Shown one piece after another: positions 1 through 9,031 of a stretch of DNA of 64,000 bases. The stretch's first letter is position 1, and each line of letters starts with the position of its first letter. The stretch comes from Celeribacter baekdonensis B30. GTDB lineage: Bacteria; Pseudomonadota; Alphaproteobacteria; Rhodobacterales; Rhodobacteraceae. Below the pieces are notes generated by a model. It saw only the letters and a program-made list of their open reading frames with translations, ran no database searches and was not told the origin of the DNA. Location of the stretch: contig NZ_AMRK01000008.1 of assembly GCF_000299875.1 (NCBI RefSeq), positions 124,001 through 188,000 on the forward strand. Reading direction: 5' to 3'. The position numbers were made by a program, and so were the translations under genes.

Positions 1-836
1 GCAGCGGCATCACCCTGCGCGCCTCCGGCGATAGCCTGCGCCGGTTTGACCCGGACAGCGGCACGTTGACCATTTCGGCCCGTGCCTCAGGCGCCACACG
101 CAGCTTTCAAATCCTGCACCAACTCGCCCTTGTGACCCAAGGCAAATTGTTGGACGCCACGCTGGATCTGGCGCGGTTTCAATCCGAACAAGCCCGACAA
201 ATCGCCCGCATTGGCTTGGCCAATTATTTCGCAGGTGCCGCACTTTTGCCCTACACCGAATTTCTGGCGGCGGCCCAAGAGGTGCGTCATGATCTTGAAC
301 TTTTGTCGGATCGCTTTGGCGCGTCCATCGAACAGGTTGCGCATCGGCTTTCGACGCTTCAGCGTCCGGGGTCCAAGGGCATTCCGTTCTATTTTGTCCG
401 TGTCGATCAGGCCGGAACCATCACCAAACGCCACTCTGCCACACGGTTGCAATTTGCCCGCTATGGCGGCGCGTGCCCGCTTTGGAATGTCCACCAAGCC
501 TTTGAGCGGCCCGGACATTTCCTGCGGCAATTGGCGGAAACGCCGGATGGGGTGCGCTACCTGTCGATCGCGCGGGATGTGTCCAAACCCGGTGGCGCCT
601 TTCATGCGCCTGTGCGGCGCTATGCAATTGGACTGGGCTGCGAGGTTACCCACGCCTCAGAGATGGTGTATGCCGATGACTTGGATGTGACCAAACCGGC
701 GGCGTTTGAACCGATTGGGATTTCCTGCCGGATTTGCGAGCGGCGCGATTGCCACCAACGCTCGATCCCGCCGCTGGAACGGCGTCTGACAATTGATCCG
801 AACAACCGTGGCACCCTGCCCTACCGGATCGACTGA
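1..836 (+). CDS. Short-chain acyl-CoA type regulator, C-terminal part (5' end outside window)
   Basis: The reading frame is open from the first bases, so the gene starts upstream of the window and its DNA-binding N-terminus is not visible. What remains matches the ImmA/IrrE plus DUF2083 half of XRE-type regulators of short-chain fatty acid metabolism (RamB/PrpC-regulator-like). The end carries the family's cysteine cluster (CRIC-x4-C, near codon 240 of the visible part), probably a small metal or redox site. These proteins usually sense acyl-CoA or propionate metabolites, but the ligand cannot be read here. The stop lies 4 bp from the stop of the convergent transporter gene, so there is no room for a separate terminator. 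Confidence 0.8.
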   Translation, partial: SGITLRASGDSLRRFDPDSGTLTISARASGATRSFQILHQLALVTQGKLLDATLDLARFQSEQARQIARIGLANYFAGAALLPYTEFLAAAQEVRHDLELLSDRFGASIEQVAHRLSTLQRPGSKGIPFYFVRVDQAGTITKRHSATRLQFARYGGACPLWNVHQAFERPGHFLRQLAETPDGVRYLSIARDVSKPGGAFHAPVRRYAIGLGCEVTHASEMVYADDLDVTKPAAFEPIGISCRICERRDCHQRSIPPLERRLTIDPNNRGTLPYRID

Positions 837-840
837 CCCA

Positions 841-1692
841 TCAGCCGCGCGCGCTGAGCCAAACCCCACCAAGGATCAATCCAGAGGCCATCACCACGCG
901 CAGCCCCATCGGCTCGGCCAACAAAAGTGCTCCCGTACAGGCCGTGATGACGGGCACTGAGAGCTGCGCACTTGCGGCCAAGGACGGCGGCAGGCGCGGC
1001 AGCACGGCATACCATAGCGCATAGCCCAAGGCCGAGGTCACAGCGCCGGAGGTGAGGGCCATGAGCCAGCCGAAACCGGTGAGCGCCGTGGCCATTGGGC
1101 TGAGGAAAAATGCGATCAGCGCCAAGGGCACCGTGCCGACGAAATTGCGCGCCGTGCGCGCCAAAGGTGCCGAGGCCCCGCGCCCAAGCAGACTATAAAC
1201 GCCCCAAGCGCCCCCCGCGAGCGCCATCAAAAGAGCCGCGCCCAAAGGCGGAGCCGTCAAGCCGGGGAACAGCAGCCATGCAAGGCCAGACAAGGCGATG
1301 ACAACGCCCAAAATCGCCCGCCCACCGATCCTGTGGCCCCGCAGATAGCCCAGCACCAACATGGTGACCTGAACCATCGCGAACAGGATCAAAGCCCCAC
1401 TGGCCGCCGACATCGAGACATAGGCGAGCGAGAAGGCGGCGGCATAGGTGAACAGGGCCAAAATGGTCGGCAAATCGGAACGGCTAGGGCGCAGGGGCTG
1501 ATGCCGCCACGTTGCCAAACCGGCCAAAACCACCGCCCCAGACATCAACCGCACGGCCGCAAATGCCATGGCGCTGCCACCTGTGGCATGCGCCGGGTCC
1601 GACAGCGCGGCGCGGGTCAAAAGCGAATTACCCGCAAAAGCGAGGAGCGTCAGCAGCAAGAGGCCGAAGGTTTTGATGTCGATACGGCCCAT
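841..1692 (-). CDS. EamA/DMT family transporter
   Basis: The 283-residue protein has about ten hydrophobic segments arranged as two five-helix EamA repeats, the normal length for the drug/metabolite transporter superfamily. It begins with a short basic stretch and a first membrane helix at about residues 5-25. Such proteins export amino acids, nucleosides or small metabolites across the inner membrane. The substrate cannot be assigned. It converges on the preceding regulator gene and is one of three EamA-type proteins in the window (others near 3.7 kb and 23.2 kb). Confidence 0.85.
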   Translation of the reverse strand: MGRIDIKTFGLLLLTLLAFAGNSLLTRAALSDPAHATGGSAMAFAAVRLMSGAVVLAGLATWRHQPLRPSRSDLPTILALFTYAAAFSLAYVSMSAASGALILFAMVQVTMLVLGYLRGHRIGGRAILGVVIALSGLAWLLFPGLTAPPLGAALLMALAGGAWGVYSLLGRGASAPLARTARNFVGTVPLALIAFFLSPMATALTGFGWLMALTSGAVTSALGYALWYAVLPRLPPSLAASAQLSVPVITACTGALLLAEPMGLRVVMASGLILGGVWLSARG

Positions 1693-1808
1693 GAATGCCC
1701 CCTAGCGCGCGGTGTGCGAGAGGCCATGCTGAGGGGGCCGGCGCAAAAGCGCAAGAGGGTCAAAGGTAACAGGTATGAGAGAACATCATGGATCTCAGAG
1801 TGAGAAAG

Positions 1809-1885
1809 TGGCGCGGTTGACGGGGCTCGAACCCGCGACCCCCGGCGTGACAGGCCGGTACTCTAACCAACTGAGCTACAACCGC
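1809..1885 (-). tRNA. tRNA-Asp (GUC)
   Basis: Read on the minus strand this folds as a full cloverleaf with a 7-bp acceptor stem (GCGGTTG/CAACCGC), anticodon loop CTGTCAC (anticodon GTC), a T-loop with TTCGAGC, discriminator G and an encoded CCA end. It is identical over all 77 bases to the copy 70 bp to the right. Confidence 0.97.
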
Positions 1886-1955
1886 GCATTGCCAAAAGAG
1901 GCAAGGTCTTTCCTATGCGCCCTTTCAGACGCGTGCCGTTTCCGGTGTGGTAGCA

Positions 1956-2032
1956 TGGCGCGGTTGACGGGGCTCGAACCCGCGACCCCCGGCGTGACAG
2001 GCCGGTACTCTAACCAACTGAGCTACAACCGC
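1956..2032 (-). tRNA. tRNA-Asp (GUC), second identical copy
   Basis: This has the same 77-base cloverleaf as the neighbouring copy, with anticodon GTC and encoded CCA. Only 70 bp separate the two, so they are probably processed from one transcript. The spacers around the two copies are not alike, which argues against a very recent large duplication. Confidence 0.97.
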
Positions 2033-2287
2033 CCGCTACCCGACCGGGGCCGAGCCCCGAACGTGAGGGGCGTTCTATGGCCGGTACGCGCCCCCGTCAA
2101 GCGGGGAATCGAGGAAAAGCGTCTAAGGGGTGAAAAAAGTTCATGGCACAGGCACGAGCGGTTTGAGAGGACGAAAGGACAGGTGCGAAAGACAAGGATG
2201 CTTTGGACTCTTCGGTCGTAAAACCGGGATCAGAATTGCCAATACACGCCAGATCAAAGACTGCGTTTTGCCAAGAGTAGAGGGGGA

Positions 2288-2363
<76 letters not shown>

Positions 2364-2436
2364 GGTGCAGAGGCGTTTAGGCGAAAAATTCGGGGCATGC
2401 AAGGGGGGAAACGGCTTTGTCGCACTTTGACGAGGA

Positions 2437-3252
2437 TCAGCCCTGTGCGCGACGCCATCCGGCGGCCAGTGCGTCGCCTTCCGAACAAAACCAACGCTCG
2501 CCTGAGGCGGGAGAAATCCGTGTACCCTCGTACCAGCGCCCGCCGGGTAAATGGTAAAGCTTGCCGGATTTCGAGATATTGCCTTTGATCGCGCATCCCT
2601 CTGGAGGGGTTTGAACTGGCATTGATGCGAGCTGTGTGGCGCGTTTGTCGGCGCGAAATTGGGCTGGCGGGGTCACCGCCGCACGCCACAATCCGATGCC
2701 ATCGGCGCGCGCGTCTTGTTCGGTTTCGACGTAATCTTTGGCGTATTTGACATAGGCATAGGCTGCGCCGGCCGCGACCATTGCGGCATTCACATCCATG
2801 CCCTTTGGATCATAACACACTGCCACCGTGCGCCCGTATCGGTCGATGTCTTTCGGCGCGCAGGACAGGCCGGGTTGTGCCAACCGTTCCAACACCGCTT
2901 TCGACCATGCACCACAGCCCCAAAACGCGCCTTGCATGTCGCCACAGGTCTGTGACAGCTCAGGCGCATCAATGCCAAACAGGCGGATGCGCACCTCTCC
3001 CAAGACCAATGTGTCGCCATCGACGACGCGGAGTTTTTTGCCGTAAATTGATCCGGGCTGGCTGGATTTCTGCGCGGCTTTGGGCGGGGTATTTGAGGCG
3101 AATTGTCGGGCTTTGGCGGCCTGCCCGCCCGCTTGAACCTCAATAGCCGTCCTCTCCCCCACGGCCTGCGCTGTCCTCGGGGGAATCAGGGCGAATCCAA
3201 GCCCCAATGCGGCCCAAAGAACCGCAATATATGGTATTTTACCCAACCTCAC
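2437..3252 (-). CDS. Exported thermonuclease (SNase-like) with C-terminal accessory domain
   Basis: The 271-residue protein has an N-terminal signal-like helix ending near residue 30 (PRTAQA), a linker, and an SNase domain at about residues 75-200. The domain's DGDT and RLFGIDAPE motifs, a DRYGRT loop and a late GLW motif are all visible. These are the metal-binding and phosphate-binding residues of staphylococcal-nuclease-type phosphodiesterases. The last 50 residues form the small H/W/C-containing domain often appended to bacterial SNases. It probably degrades nucleic acid in the periplasm or outside the cell. Confidence 0.88.
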   Translation of the reverse strand: MRLGKIPYIAVLWAALGLGFALIPPRTAQAVGERTAIEVQAGGQAAKARQFASNTPPKAAQKSSQPGSIYGKKLRVVDGDTLVLGEVRIRLFGIDAPELSQTCGDMQGAFWGCGAWSKAVLERLAQPGLSCAPKDIDRYGRTVAVCYDPKGMDVNAAMVAAGAAYAYVKYAKDYVETEQDARADGIGLWRAAVTPPAQFRADKRATQLASMPVQTPPEGCAIKGNISKSGKLYHLPGGRWYEGTRISPASGERWFCSEGDALAAGWRRAQG

Positions 3253-3363
3253 ACACTAATTGTGTATGATTTGTTCTCACAACACAAGAGGACGCGTTAC
3301 CTTTCGGTTAACGCGCCCCTTCTCTGTTTGTGCTGGATTTCATCGCCTCAAAAGAGGTAGATT

Positions 3364-3606
3364 TCACGCCGACGCGGTCAAAATCCCGTACAACTCATCC
3401 TTCAGAGCCATTCGTCTTTTACGCAATTCGGTCAAAGCCAGATCTTCCATCGGATTGATATTGCTTTCGGCCAAATGCACCTGATCGTTCAACTCGTTAT
3501 AGTCGTCCATCAGGCGTGAAAAATGTGTATCCTCCAGTTTCAGTGCGGAAATCTTATCCGCAAGATCTGGGAAATCTGTGATCAGTTGGTGTGGCGTATT
3601 GGACAT
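3364..3606 (-). CDS. YdcH/DUF465 family small protein
   Basis: This 80-residue, highly charged helical protein matches the DUF465 (YdcH) family in length and pattern: a conserved N-terminal helix, the L-x-DThF-x-RLm-x-DYnELnd core at about residues 22-42, and a basic C-terminal helix ending in LkDElY. It is predicted to form an antiparallel coiled coil in the cytoplasm. The function of the family is unknown. An AAGGAG-like site precedes the ATG, and a near-consensus FNR box lies 65-78 bp upstream of the start. Confidence 0.88.
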   Translation of the reverse strand: MSNTPHQLITDFPDLADKISALKLEDTHFSRLMDDYNELNDQVHLAESNINPMEDLALTELRKRRMALKDELYGILTASA

Positions 3607-3670
3607 GCGCTTCTCCTTATGTCTGCGTCCTGAATTGATGTCAGTGTGACCGGATCACACGCCCGCGACC

Positions 3671-3684
3671 TTGACCAAGATCAA
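3671..3684. promoter_or_regulatory. Candidate FNR/FnrL box upstream of the YdcH-like gene
   Basis: TTGACCAAGATCAA differs by one base from the consensus TTGAT-N4-ATCAA. It lies in the 84-bp gap between the EamA gene's stop and the YdcH gene's start, a position suited to control of the latter. Its activity is inferred only. Confidence 0.4.
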
Positions 3685-3690
3685 CATAAA

Positions 3691-4587
3691 TTACGGTTTC
3701 TCAACGACAGCCGCAGCCCGCGCAGAGCGTTTCGCCCGCGCTTCGCGCCATGTGATAAAGGACACCGCGCTGATGATCATCACTCCGCCCAACAGCACAA
3801 ATGGATCAAACGCCTCGCCAAACAACAGCATCCCAAGGCTCACCGACCAGATCAGTTGGATGAACACCACCGGCTGTACCACCGATTGCGGCGCACAGGC
3901 AAAGGCGCGGGTCATGGAATAATGGCCAAAGGTGGCGAAAGCGGCGGTGAAGAACAACAGGATCAGCTCATGCAGCGTTGGCGTCTCCCACTGCAAGAGC
4001 GCGAAAGGCGCGATTACCAACGGCACGGTCACCGACATCAAAAACACCACGACAGAGGCCGGCAATTCACGCGTCAATTGGCTTGCGATCAGATAGGAGC
4101 CGGCAAAGGCGATGGCGGAGACGATCATCGCCACATGGCCGGGGTCGATTTCGCGAAAGCCCGGCCTGAGGATCACCAACCCACCCAAGAACGCCACGAC
4201 CAGTGCCAAAATACGCGGCAAAGCGATGCGTTCGCCAAACAACACCACGGCCCCGATCGAGACATAGATCGGGTTCATAAAATTCATCGCCGTGACTTCG
4301 CCCATCGGAATTTTTGTCATGGCAAAAAACCAACAGGTCATGGCAAGGGCGTGACACATCGCGCGGCCAAAGGTGAGTTTCCACAGCCGTGGGGTGAACT
4401 GGACCTTGGCCACCGATTTCAGCGCCGGGATCAGGAACACCAGCCCCAATAGGAACCGCAAGAACGCCGATTCCAGGACCGGCAGGCCGCTGCCGACATA
4501 TTTGACCAGGACGTTGACCATCACGAAGTTCAACGTGGTCACGAGCATCCATAAAATGCCCTGAACGGGTTTGCTGATCTGTACCAT
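3691..4587 (-). CDS. EamA/DMT family transporter
   Basis: The 298-residue inner-membrane protein has ten hydrophobic segments in two EamA repeats, with the characteristic end-of-repeat glycine/proline patterns (GGLVILRPGF in the first half). It is of the RhaT/RarD-like export type. The substrate is not identifiable. Its stop is followed by the YdcH-like gene on the same strand after 84 bp. It lies 36 bp downstream of the argO-like exporter gene, so the two exporters may be co-transcribed. Confidence 0.85.
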   Translation of the reverse strand: MVQISKPVQGILWMLVTTLNFVMVNVLVKYVGSGLPVLESAFLRFLLGLVFLIPALKSVAKVQFTPRLWKLTFGRAMCHALAMTCWFFAMTKIPMGEVTAMNFMNPIYVSIGAVVLFGERIALPRILALVVAFLGGLVILRPGFREIDPGHVAMIVSAIAFAGSYLIASQLTRELPASVVVFLMSVTVPLVIAPFALLQWETPTLHELILLFFTAAFATFGHYSMTRAFACAPQSVVQPVVFIQLIWSVSLGMLLFGEAFDPFVLLGGVMIISAVSFITWREARAKRSARAAAVVEKP

Positions 4588-4623
4588 GGCGCGACACTCG
4601 CGGGATTTTCCGCGAATGGCAAT

Positions 4624-5229
4624 TCAGCCGCCGCGCACAAGACTGATGGCAATTGTCCACATGACACCGGCGATCAACGCGTCCAGCACCCGCCATGCTG
4701 TGGCACGGGCAAAGAGTGGTGCCAAGAACCGCGCGCCAAAGCCCAAGCTGAAAAAGAAGGCAAAAGACGCGGTGATCGCGCCGATGGCAAAGGCCTCTTG
4801 CGCGCTCGCAAATCGCGCCGACACCGCCCCCAAAAGCACCACCGTATCGAGATAGACATGCGGGTTGAGCCATGTCAGCGCCAGCGCCGTGCTCACAGCC
4901 GCAACCAAAGACCCTGCCCCGCCTGCTGCGGCCTCAAGATGGCCACCGCCCTTGATCGCAGCCCTTGCGGCTTTCGCGCCATAAAAGGCCAGAAACGCCG
5001 CCCCGCCCCAACGCATCAGCGGCAGAACGTGCGGAAAGGCCTCGGAGACCTGCGCCGAGGCAAACACCCCGACCGAAATCAAGACCGCATCCGAGAGCGC
5101 GCAGACCAAAACGATGGGCACCACATGCGCCCGCCGGATGCCTTGACGCAGCACAAAGGCGTTTTGCGCCCCAATGGCGACGATCAGGCTGAGCCCGGTG
5201 AGAAAGCCGGTGAGAAAGATCGACATCAT
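4624..5229 (-). CDS. argO: LysE/ArgO family basic amino acid exporter
   Basis: The 201-residue membrane protein has six hydrophobic segments. The family signature G-x-N-AFVLRQG follows the first helix and an NPH-x-YLDT motif lies before helix 5. LysE/ArgO proteins export L-lysine or L-arginine. The ATG at 5229 was chosen because GGAG lies 7 bp upstream; an in-frame extension to 5268 lacks a site. The divergent gene starting at 5312 encodes an ArgP/LysG-like activator, the classical partner arrangement, so induction by intracellular basic amino acids is likely. The name is by family and context; lysine could be the main substrate. Confidence 0.85.
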   Translation of the reverse strand: MMSIFLTGFLTGLSLIVAIGAQNAFVLRQGIRRAHVVPIVLVCALSDAVLISVGVFASAQVSEAFPHVLPLMRWGGAAFLAFYGAKAARAAIKGGGHLEAAAGGAGSLVAAVSTALALTWLNPHVYLDTVVLLGAVSARFASAQEAFAIGAITASFAFFFSLGFGARFLAPLFARATAWRVLDALIAGVMWTIAISLVRGG

Positions 5230-5270
5230 GGACACTCCAAAAGATTTGCCCGCTCGAGATAGGGGCAAAA

Positions 5271-5290
5271 TTTAAGTTAGACAAATTAAA
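5271..5290. promoter_or_regulatory. Candidate ArgP-type operator between argO and argP
   Basis: The 82-bp divergent intergenic region contains an AT-rich inverted repeat with half sites TTTAA and TTAAA separated by 10 bases, plus the hexamer TTAGAC twice (5276-5281 and 5306-5311). LysR-type regulators bind AT-rich dyads of this kind. Binding is inferred from placement. Confidence 0.35.
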
Positions 5291-5311
5291 GATACTACCT
5301 AAAGATTAGAC

Positions 5312-6226
5312 ATGCTTACTTCCGCCGATTACCCCGCCCTCACCGCCCTCACCCATGTTCTGCGCAGTGGCAGCTTTGAGGCAGCCGCCCATGCGCTGCA
5401 CGTCACCCCCTCGGCGATTTCCCAAAGGATCAAGGCGCTTGAAGACCGGATGGGCACGCCTTTGGTGCTGCGCGGATCGCCCTGTACCGGCACCGAAACG
5501 GGACGTCGCCTTGCCCGGCATATGGAGGATGTCGGCCTGTTAGAGGCGCAATTGAGCCGCGACCTTGGGCAGAACGCGCGCGTGACCCAGCGGCCCCTGC
5601 GCATTGCGGTCAATGCCGACAGTCTCGCCACATGGTTCTGCGCCGCGATGGCGCAAGCGCTTGCGGTACAGGACGGGCTGTTGTTCCAACTGGAGATCGA
5701 CGATCAGGACCACTCCGCCGAGGCCCTCAAGCGCGGTGACGTCAGCGGGGCCGTGTCGGCGCGAGCCACAGCGGTCGCAGGCTGTGACATTCATCCGCTC
5801 GGCGCGCTGCGGTACGAGGCGGTAGCCTCTCCCGGCTTTGTCGCGCGTTATCTCCCGGATGGGATCACCGCCGCCGCCCTCTCCCATGCGCCCTCGTTGA
5901 TCTATAATGAAAAGGATCGGCTTCAGGACATTTGGGCCACGCGGATGACTGGGCAACGCCTGTCTCTACCCGCGCACCGCATTCCGTCCACCCATGGCTT
6001 TGTCGATGCGGCACTGTTGGGGCTGGGCTGGGGCTTGAACCCCGTGGGACTTTTGGCACCGCATCTGGTCTCTGGCGCCTTGCTGCGCCTCTCGCCCGAG
6101 CCCGTCGATATTGCGTTGTTTTGGCATGTCTCGCGGTTGAATGCGCGTGTGCTTGCACCTGTGACACAGGCAATCGTTGGGACGGCCAAATCCCAGCTCG
6201 TCCAAACAAAAACCCCCGCCACTTAG
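5312..6226 (+). CDS. argP: ArgP/LysG-like LysR-type activator
   Basis: The 304-residue protein has a LysR winged helix-turn-helix at residues 1-62 (SFEAAAHALHVTPSAISQRIKALE is its recognition region, here split by mention only) and an effector domain after about residue 90. Its helix-turn-helix follows the ArgP/IciA/LysG pattern rather than that of generic LysR proteins. It is divergent from the LysE/ArgO exporter, which it presumably activates when lysine or arginine accumulates. The stop codon lies inside the loop of a strong hairpin that terminates the convergent yebC transcript. Confidence 0.86.
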   Translation: MLTSADYPALTALTHVLRSGSFEAAAHALHVTPSAISQRIKALEDRMGTPLVLRGSPCTGTETGRRLARHMEDVGLLEAQLSRDLGQNARVTQRPLRIAVNADSLATWFCAAMAQALAVQDGLLFQLEIDDQDHSAEALKRGDVSGAVSARATAVAGCDIHPLGALRYEAVASPGFVARYLPDGITAAALSHAPSLIYNEKDRLQDIWATRMTGQRLSLPAHRIPSTHGFVDAALLGLGWGLNPVGLLAPHLVSGALLRLSPEPVDIALFWHVSRLNARVLAPVTQAIVGTAKSQLVQTKTPAT

Positions 6227-6232
6227 CGGGGG
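6204..6232 (-). terminator. Rho-independent terminator of yebC, overlapping the argP 3' end
   Basis: A 7-bp CCCCCGC/GCGGGGG stem (6213-6219 with 6226-6232) has a 6-base loop. On the minus strand it is followed by TTTTTGTTTG, a proper U tract. On the plus strand the tail is only CTTTC, so it should work better for yebC than for argP. The argP TAG stop is part of the loop. Confidence 0.8.
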
Positions 6233-6257
6233 CTTTCGAAATCTGTCGCCTCAGCGA

Positions 6258-6998
6258 TTAAAGCTGTGCGGCCACATCGTCCGGCACGTCAAAGTTGGCC
6301 GTCACCGACTGCACATCATCATCGTCTTCGATGGTTTCAACCAAACGCATCAGCTTTTGCGCGGTCTCAAGATCGACCTCTGTGCGGTTTTGCGGTTTCC
6401 AGATCAGTTTGGCCTCTTTGGATTCGCCCAAAACAGCCTCCAAAGCATCCGAGACCGCCGACAGATCGCTGTCGGCCGTGTAGATCCAATGACCGTCTTC
6501 GTCCGATTCCACATCCTCAGCGCCCGCTTCAATCGCGGCCATCATCACCGTATCGGCATCGCCCGCAGAGGCGTCATAGGTGATCTCGCCCACGCGGTCG
6601 AACATGAAGGACACCGAACCAGAGGTGCCCAAATTGCCACCCGCTTTGGTGAAATAGGAACGCACGTTGGAGGCGGTGCGGTTGACGTTGTCGGTCATGG
6701 TTTCGACGATAAAGGCGATGCCCGAGGGGCCGTAGCCCTCATAGCGGATTTCGTCATAGTTTTCAGCGTCGCCGCCCATGGCCTTTTTGATCGCGCGATC
6801 AATCACGTCTTTCGGACAAGACGCCGTTTTCGCCGTCTTCACCGCCAGACGCAGACGCGGGTTTTTCTCCGGGTCAGGGTCGCCCATTTTCGCCGCCACG
6901 GTGATTTCCTTGGCGAGTTTGGAAAACAGTTTGGACCGCACCGCATCCTGGCGCCCTTTACGGTGCTGGATGTTTGCCCATTTAGAATGGCCTGCCAT
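6258..6998 (-). CDS. yebC: YebC/PmpR family protein
   Basis: The 246-residue protein matches the YebC/PmpR family along its full length: the N-terminal [14 protein letters not shown] signature, the central RYEGYGP-x-G segment and an acidic C-terminal region. Members were described as DNA-binding transcriptional regulators and more recently as ribosome-associated factors that help translation of proline-rich stretches. An AGGTGCCTCA segment precedes the ATG. In many alphaproteobacteria this gene lies near ymdB and the 5-formyl-THF cyclo-ligase gene, both present on this strand nearby. Confidence 0.95.
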   Translation of the reverse strand: MAGHSKWANIQHRKGRQDAVRSKLFSKLAKEITVAAKMGDPDPEKNPRLRLAVKTAKTASCPKDVIDRAIKKAMGGDAENYDEIRYEGYGPSGIAFIVETMTDNVNRTASNVRSYFTKAGGNLGTSGSVSFMFDRVGEITYDASAGDADTVMMAAIEAGAEDVESDEDGHWIYTADSDLSAVSDALEAVLGESKEAKLIWKPQNRTEVDLETAQKLMRLVETIEDDDDVQSVTANFDVPDDVAAQL

Positions 6999-7122
6999 TG
7001 AGGCACCTCCGCAAATTCAATTAAGTCAGCATTCGCGCCTCTATAGGCGATCCGCCCCCCCGCCCGCAAGATCACGCGCGGGGGTCAATGGGGGAAAGCA
7101 GGCAAATTCAAAAGAATTCGCC

Positions 7123-8904
7123 CTACATCGGCCAAAGAAACGGGATCACCGCAGAGGCCAGAAGTCCGATCGAGATGTTCAACGGGATGCCAATTTTCAT
7201 GTAATCGGTGAATTTATAGCCGCCCGGACCGTAAACCATGGTGTTGGTTTGATAGCCAATGGGCGTGGCGAAGGACGCAGACGCCGCCACCATCACCGCC
7301 ACCACAAGCCCGCGCGGATCTATCCCCATCGAATGCCCCAACCCGATGGCAATCGGCGTGACCACCACGGCCACCGCATTGTTCGACACCAGTTCGGTCA
7401 AAAGCGAGGTCAAAAGATAAATCGACCAGACCACGAAAAACACCGGCAGGCCCTGCAGATGCGGCGTCAGTGCGGTGACGATCAATTGCACCGCCCCCGA
7501 AGTCTCCAAGGCCGCGCCAATGGCCAGCATCGAAAAGATCATCGCCAAAAGCCGGCCATCGACAAAGGAGAACGCTTCTTCGGCGTCAATGCAGCGCGTG
7601 ACCAAAACGATGGCCACGGCCACCACCGAGAGCATCAGGATCGGTGCGACACCGAAAGCCGCGAGAAACACAATTGAGAACATCGCGATCAGCGCGATCG
7701 GCGCATGCGAACGGTGATAGGCGCGTTCGGTCGGAACCGAGACGTCGCCCATGTCCATATCGGAGGCCAACCGTTGAATATCGGCGGGCGCACCTTCGAG
7801 CAAAAGCGTATCCCCCACCCGCACTACGAGGTCCTGAATGTTTTGACCCAGGTTTTGGTTGCGACGATGTACCGCAAGCGCATAGACGCCATAGCGGCGA
7901 CGTAGCCGCATGGAGGACAGCGAACGCCCAACCATTTTACACCCCGGCGTGATCAGCACTTCCATCGTGGTGGTTTCCACCGCCGAAACCTGATCCACAC
8001 GTTTGAGCGATTTGTCGCGTTGAAGGCTGAGCAATTCGGTGATCTGCGAGCGCAGCACCACGCGGTCGCCCACCTGAAGCTGAAAGCCGTTCAATTCATG
8101 ACGATAGGATTTGTCGCCGCGAATGACGTCGATCAACCGCACACCTTCGCGTTTGAACAGTTGCACCCCGGTGACTTCACGCCCGATCAGGTTGCTGTCG
8201 GGCGGCACCACGGCTTCGGTGAAAAATTTCATCTTGGAGCGGCCAGACGATAACATCGCCGCCAGACTGTCGCGATTTGGCAAAAGATGCCGCCCGATGA
8301 CCAAAAGATAAAACAGCCCCCAAGCGGTGATGATCAGACCCAAAATCGAGACCTCGAAAATCGTGAACGGCTCCATGCCTTGAGTCCGCGCCACGCCATC
8401 GACCAAGAGGTTGGTCGAGGTGCCCAAAAGCGTGATTGTCCCACCCATAATGGCGCAATAGCTGAGTGGAATCAGCAACTTAGATGGCTGCACCCCGAGC
8501 TTGGCCGACAGTTGGATGAACACCGGGATCATCACCACAACCACTGGCGTGTTGGCGACAAAAGCCGACAGGATCACCACCACCAACAACAGCAAAGCGA
8601 TGGCCACAGGCGGGTGGGTTTCGGCGTAGCGCCCCGCTTGGCGGGTGAACCATTCCAAGGCACCGGTGCGCACCATCGCCCCCATGACGATGAACATCGC
8701 CGCGATGGTCCAAGGGGCCGGGTTTGACAGGACCGCGAGGCCTTTATCATAGGGCAAAATGCCCAAAACGATCATGAGAGCGGCGCCCGTTATGGCAACC
8801 ACTTCAGTTGGAAAAATCTCGCGCACAAACAGCACGAACATAGCGCCAACCACGACAAGTGCGATCACCGCCTCTGTCATAGGGCTGAATTGAAAAAGCT
8901 CCAT
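7123..8904 (-). CDS. SLC13-type permease with two TrkA-C domains
   Basis: The 593-residue inner-membrane protein has a first membrane half (about residues 1-200), a soluble middle with two TrkA-C/RCK-C domains (about 205-400) and a second membrane half. It carries SLC13/DASS-type motifs such as NTPVV after helix 4, GTSTN near residue 170 and SNNA in the second half. Such carriers import dicarboxylates, sulfate or related anions with sodium. The substrate is not resolvable. The ATG at 8904 has a GAGG site; an upstream extension to 8964 adds residues unlike the family. Confidence 0.85.
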   Translation of the reverse strand: MELFQFSPMTEAVIALVVVGAMFVLFVREIFPTEVVAITGAALMIVLGILPYDKGLAVLSNPAPWTIAAMFIVMGAMVRTGALEWFTRQAGRYAETHPPVAIALLLLVVVILSAFVANTPVVVVMIPVFIQLSAKLGVQPSKLLIPLSYCAIMGGTITLLGTSTNLLVDGVARTQGMEPFTIFEVSILGLIITAWGLFYLLVIGRHLLPNRDSLAAMLSSGRSKMKFFTEAVVPPDSNLIGREVTGVQLFKREGVRLIDVIRGDKSYRHELNGFQLQVGDRVVLRSQITELLSLQRDKSLKRVDQVSAVETTTMEVLITPGCKMVGRSLSSMRLRRRYGVYALAVHRRNQNLGQNIQDLVVRVGDTLLLEGAPADIQRLASDMDMGDVSVPTERAYHRSHAPIALIAMFSIVFLAAFGVAPILMLSVVAVAIVLVTRCIDAEEAFSFVDGRLLAMIFSMLAIGAALETSGAVQLIVTALTPHLQGLPVFFVVWSIYLLTSLLTELVSNNAVAVVVTPIAIGLGHSMGIDPRGLVVAVMVAASASFATPIGYQTNTMVYGPGGYKFTDYMKIGIPLNISIGLLASAVIPFLWPM

Positions 8905-9031
8905 GCATCCTCGCGCTGAGTGACTATCTCCCGCGCAATATGACCTGTAGCTCCCCCGGTTCACAAGCGCGAATAAAGGGCAGTTTCAAAACACTCTTGC
9001 GGCCAAGCCACCGAAATCAGAACATTTTCCC

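Noticed and set aside
1775-2221. Open frame running through the two tRNA-Asp genes, with a repeated MARLTGLEPATPGVTGRYS-like peptide
   Set aside because: The peptide repeat is simply the translation of two identical tRNA genes.
3294-3316. Small hairpin CGCGTTA-x-TTAACGCG between the thermonuclease and YdcH genes
   Set aside because: It has a bulge and no U tract in either direction, so it is too weak to name.
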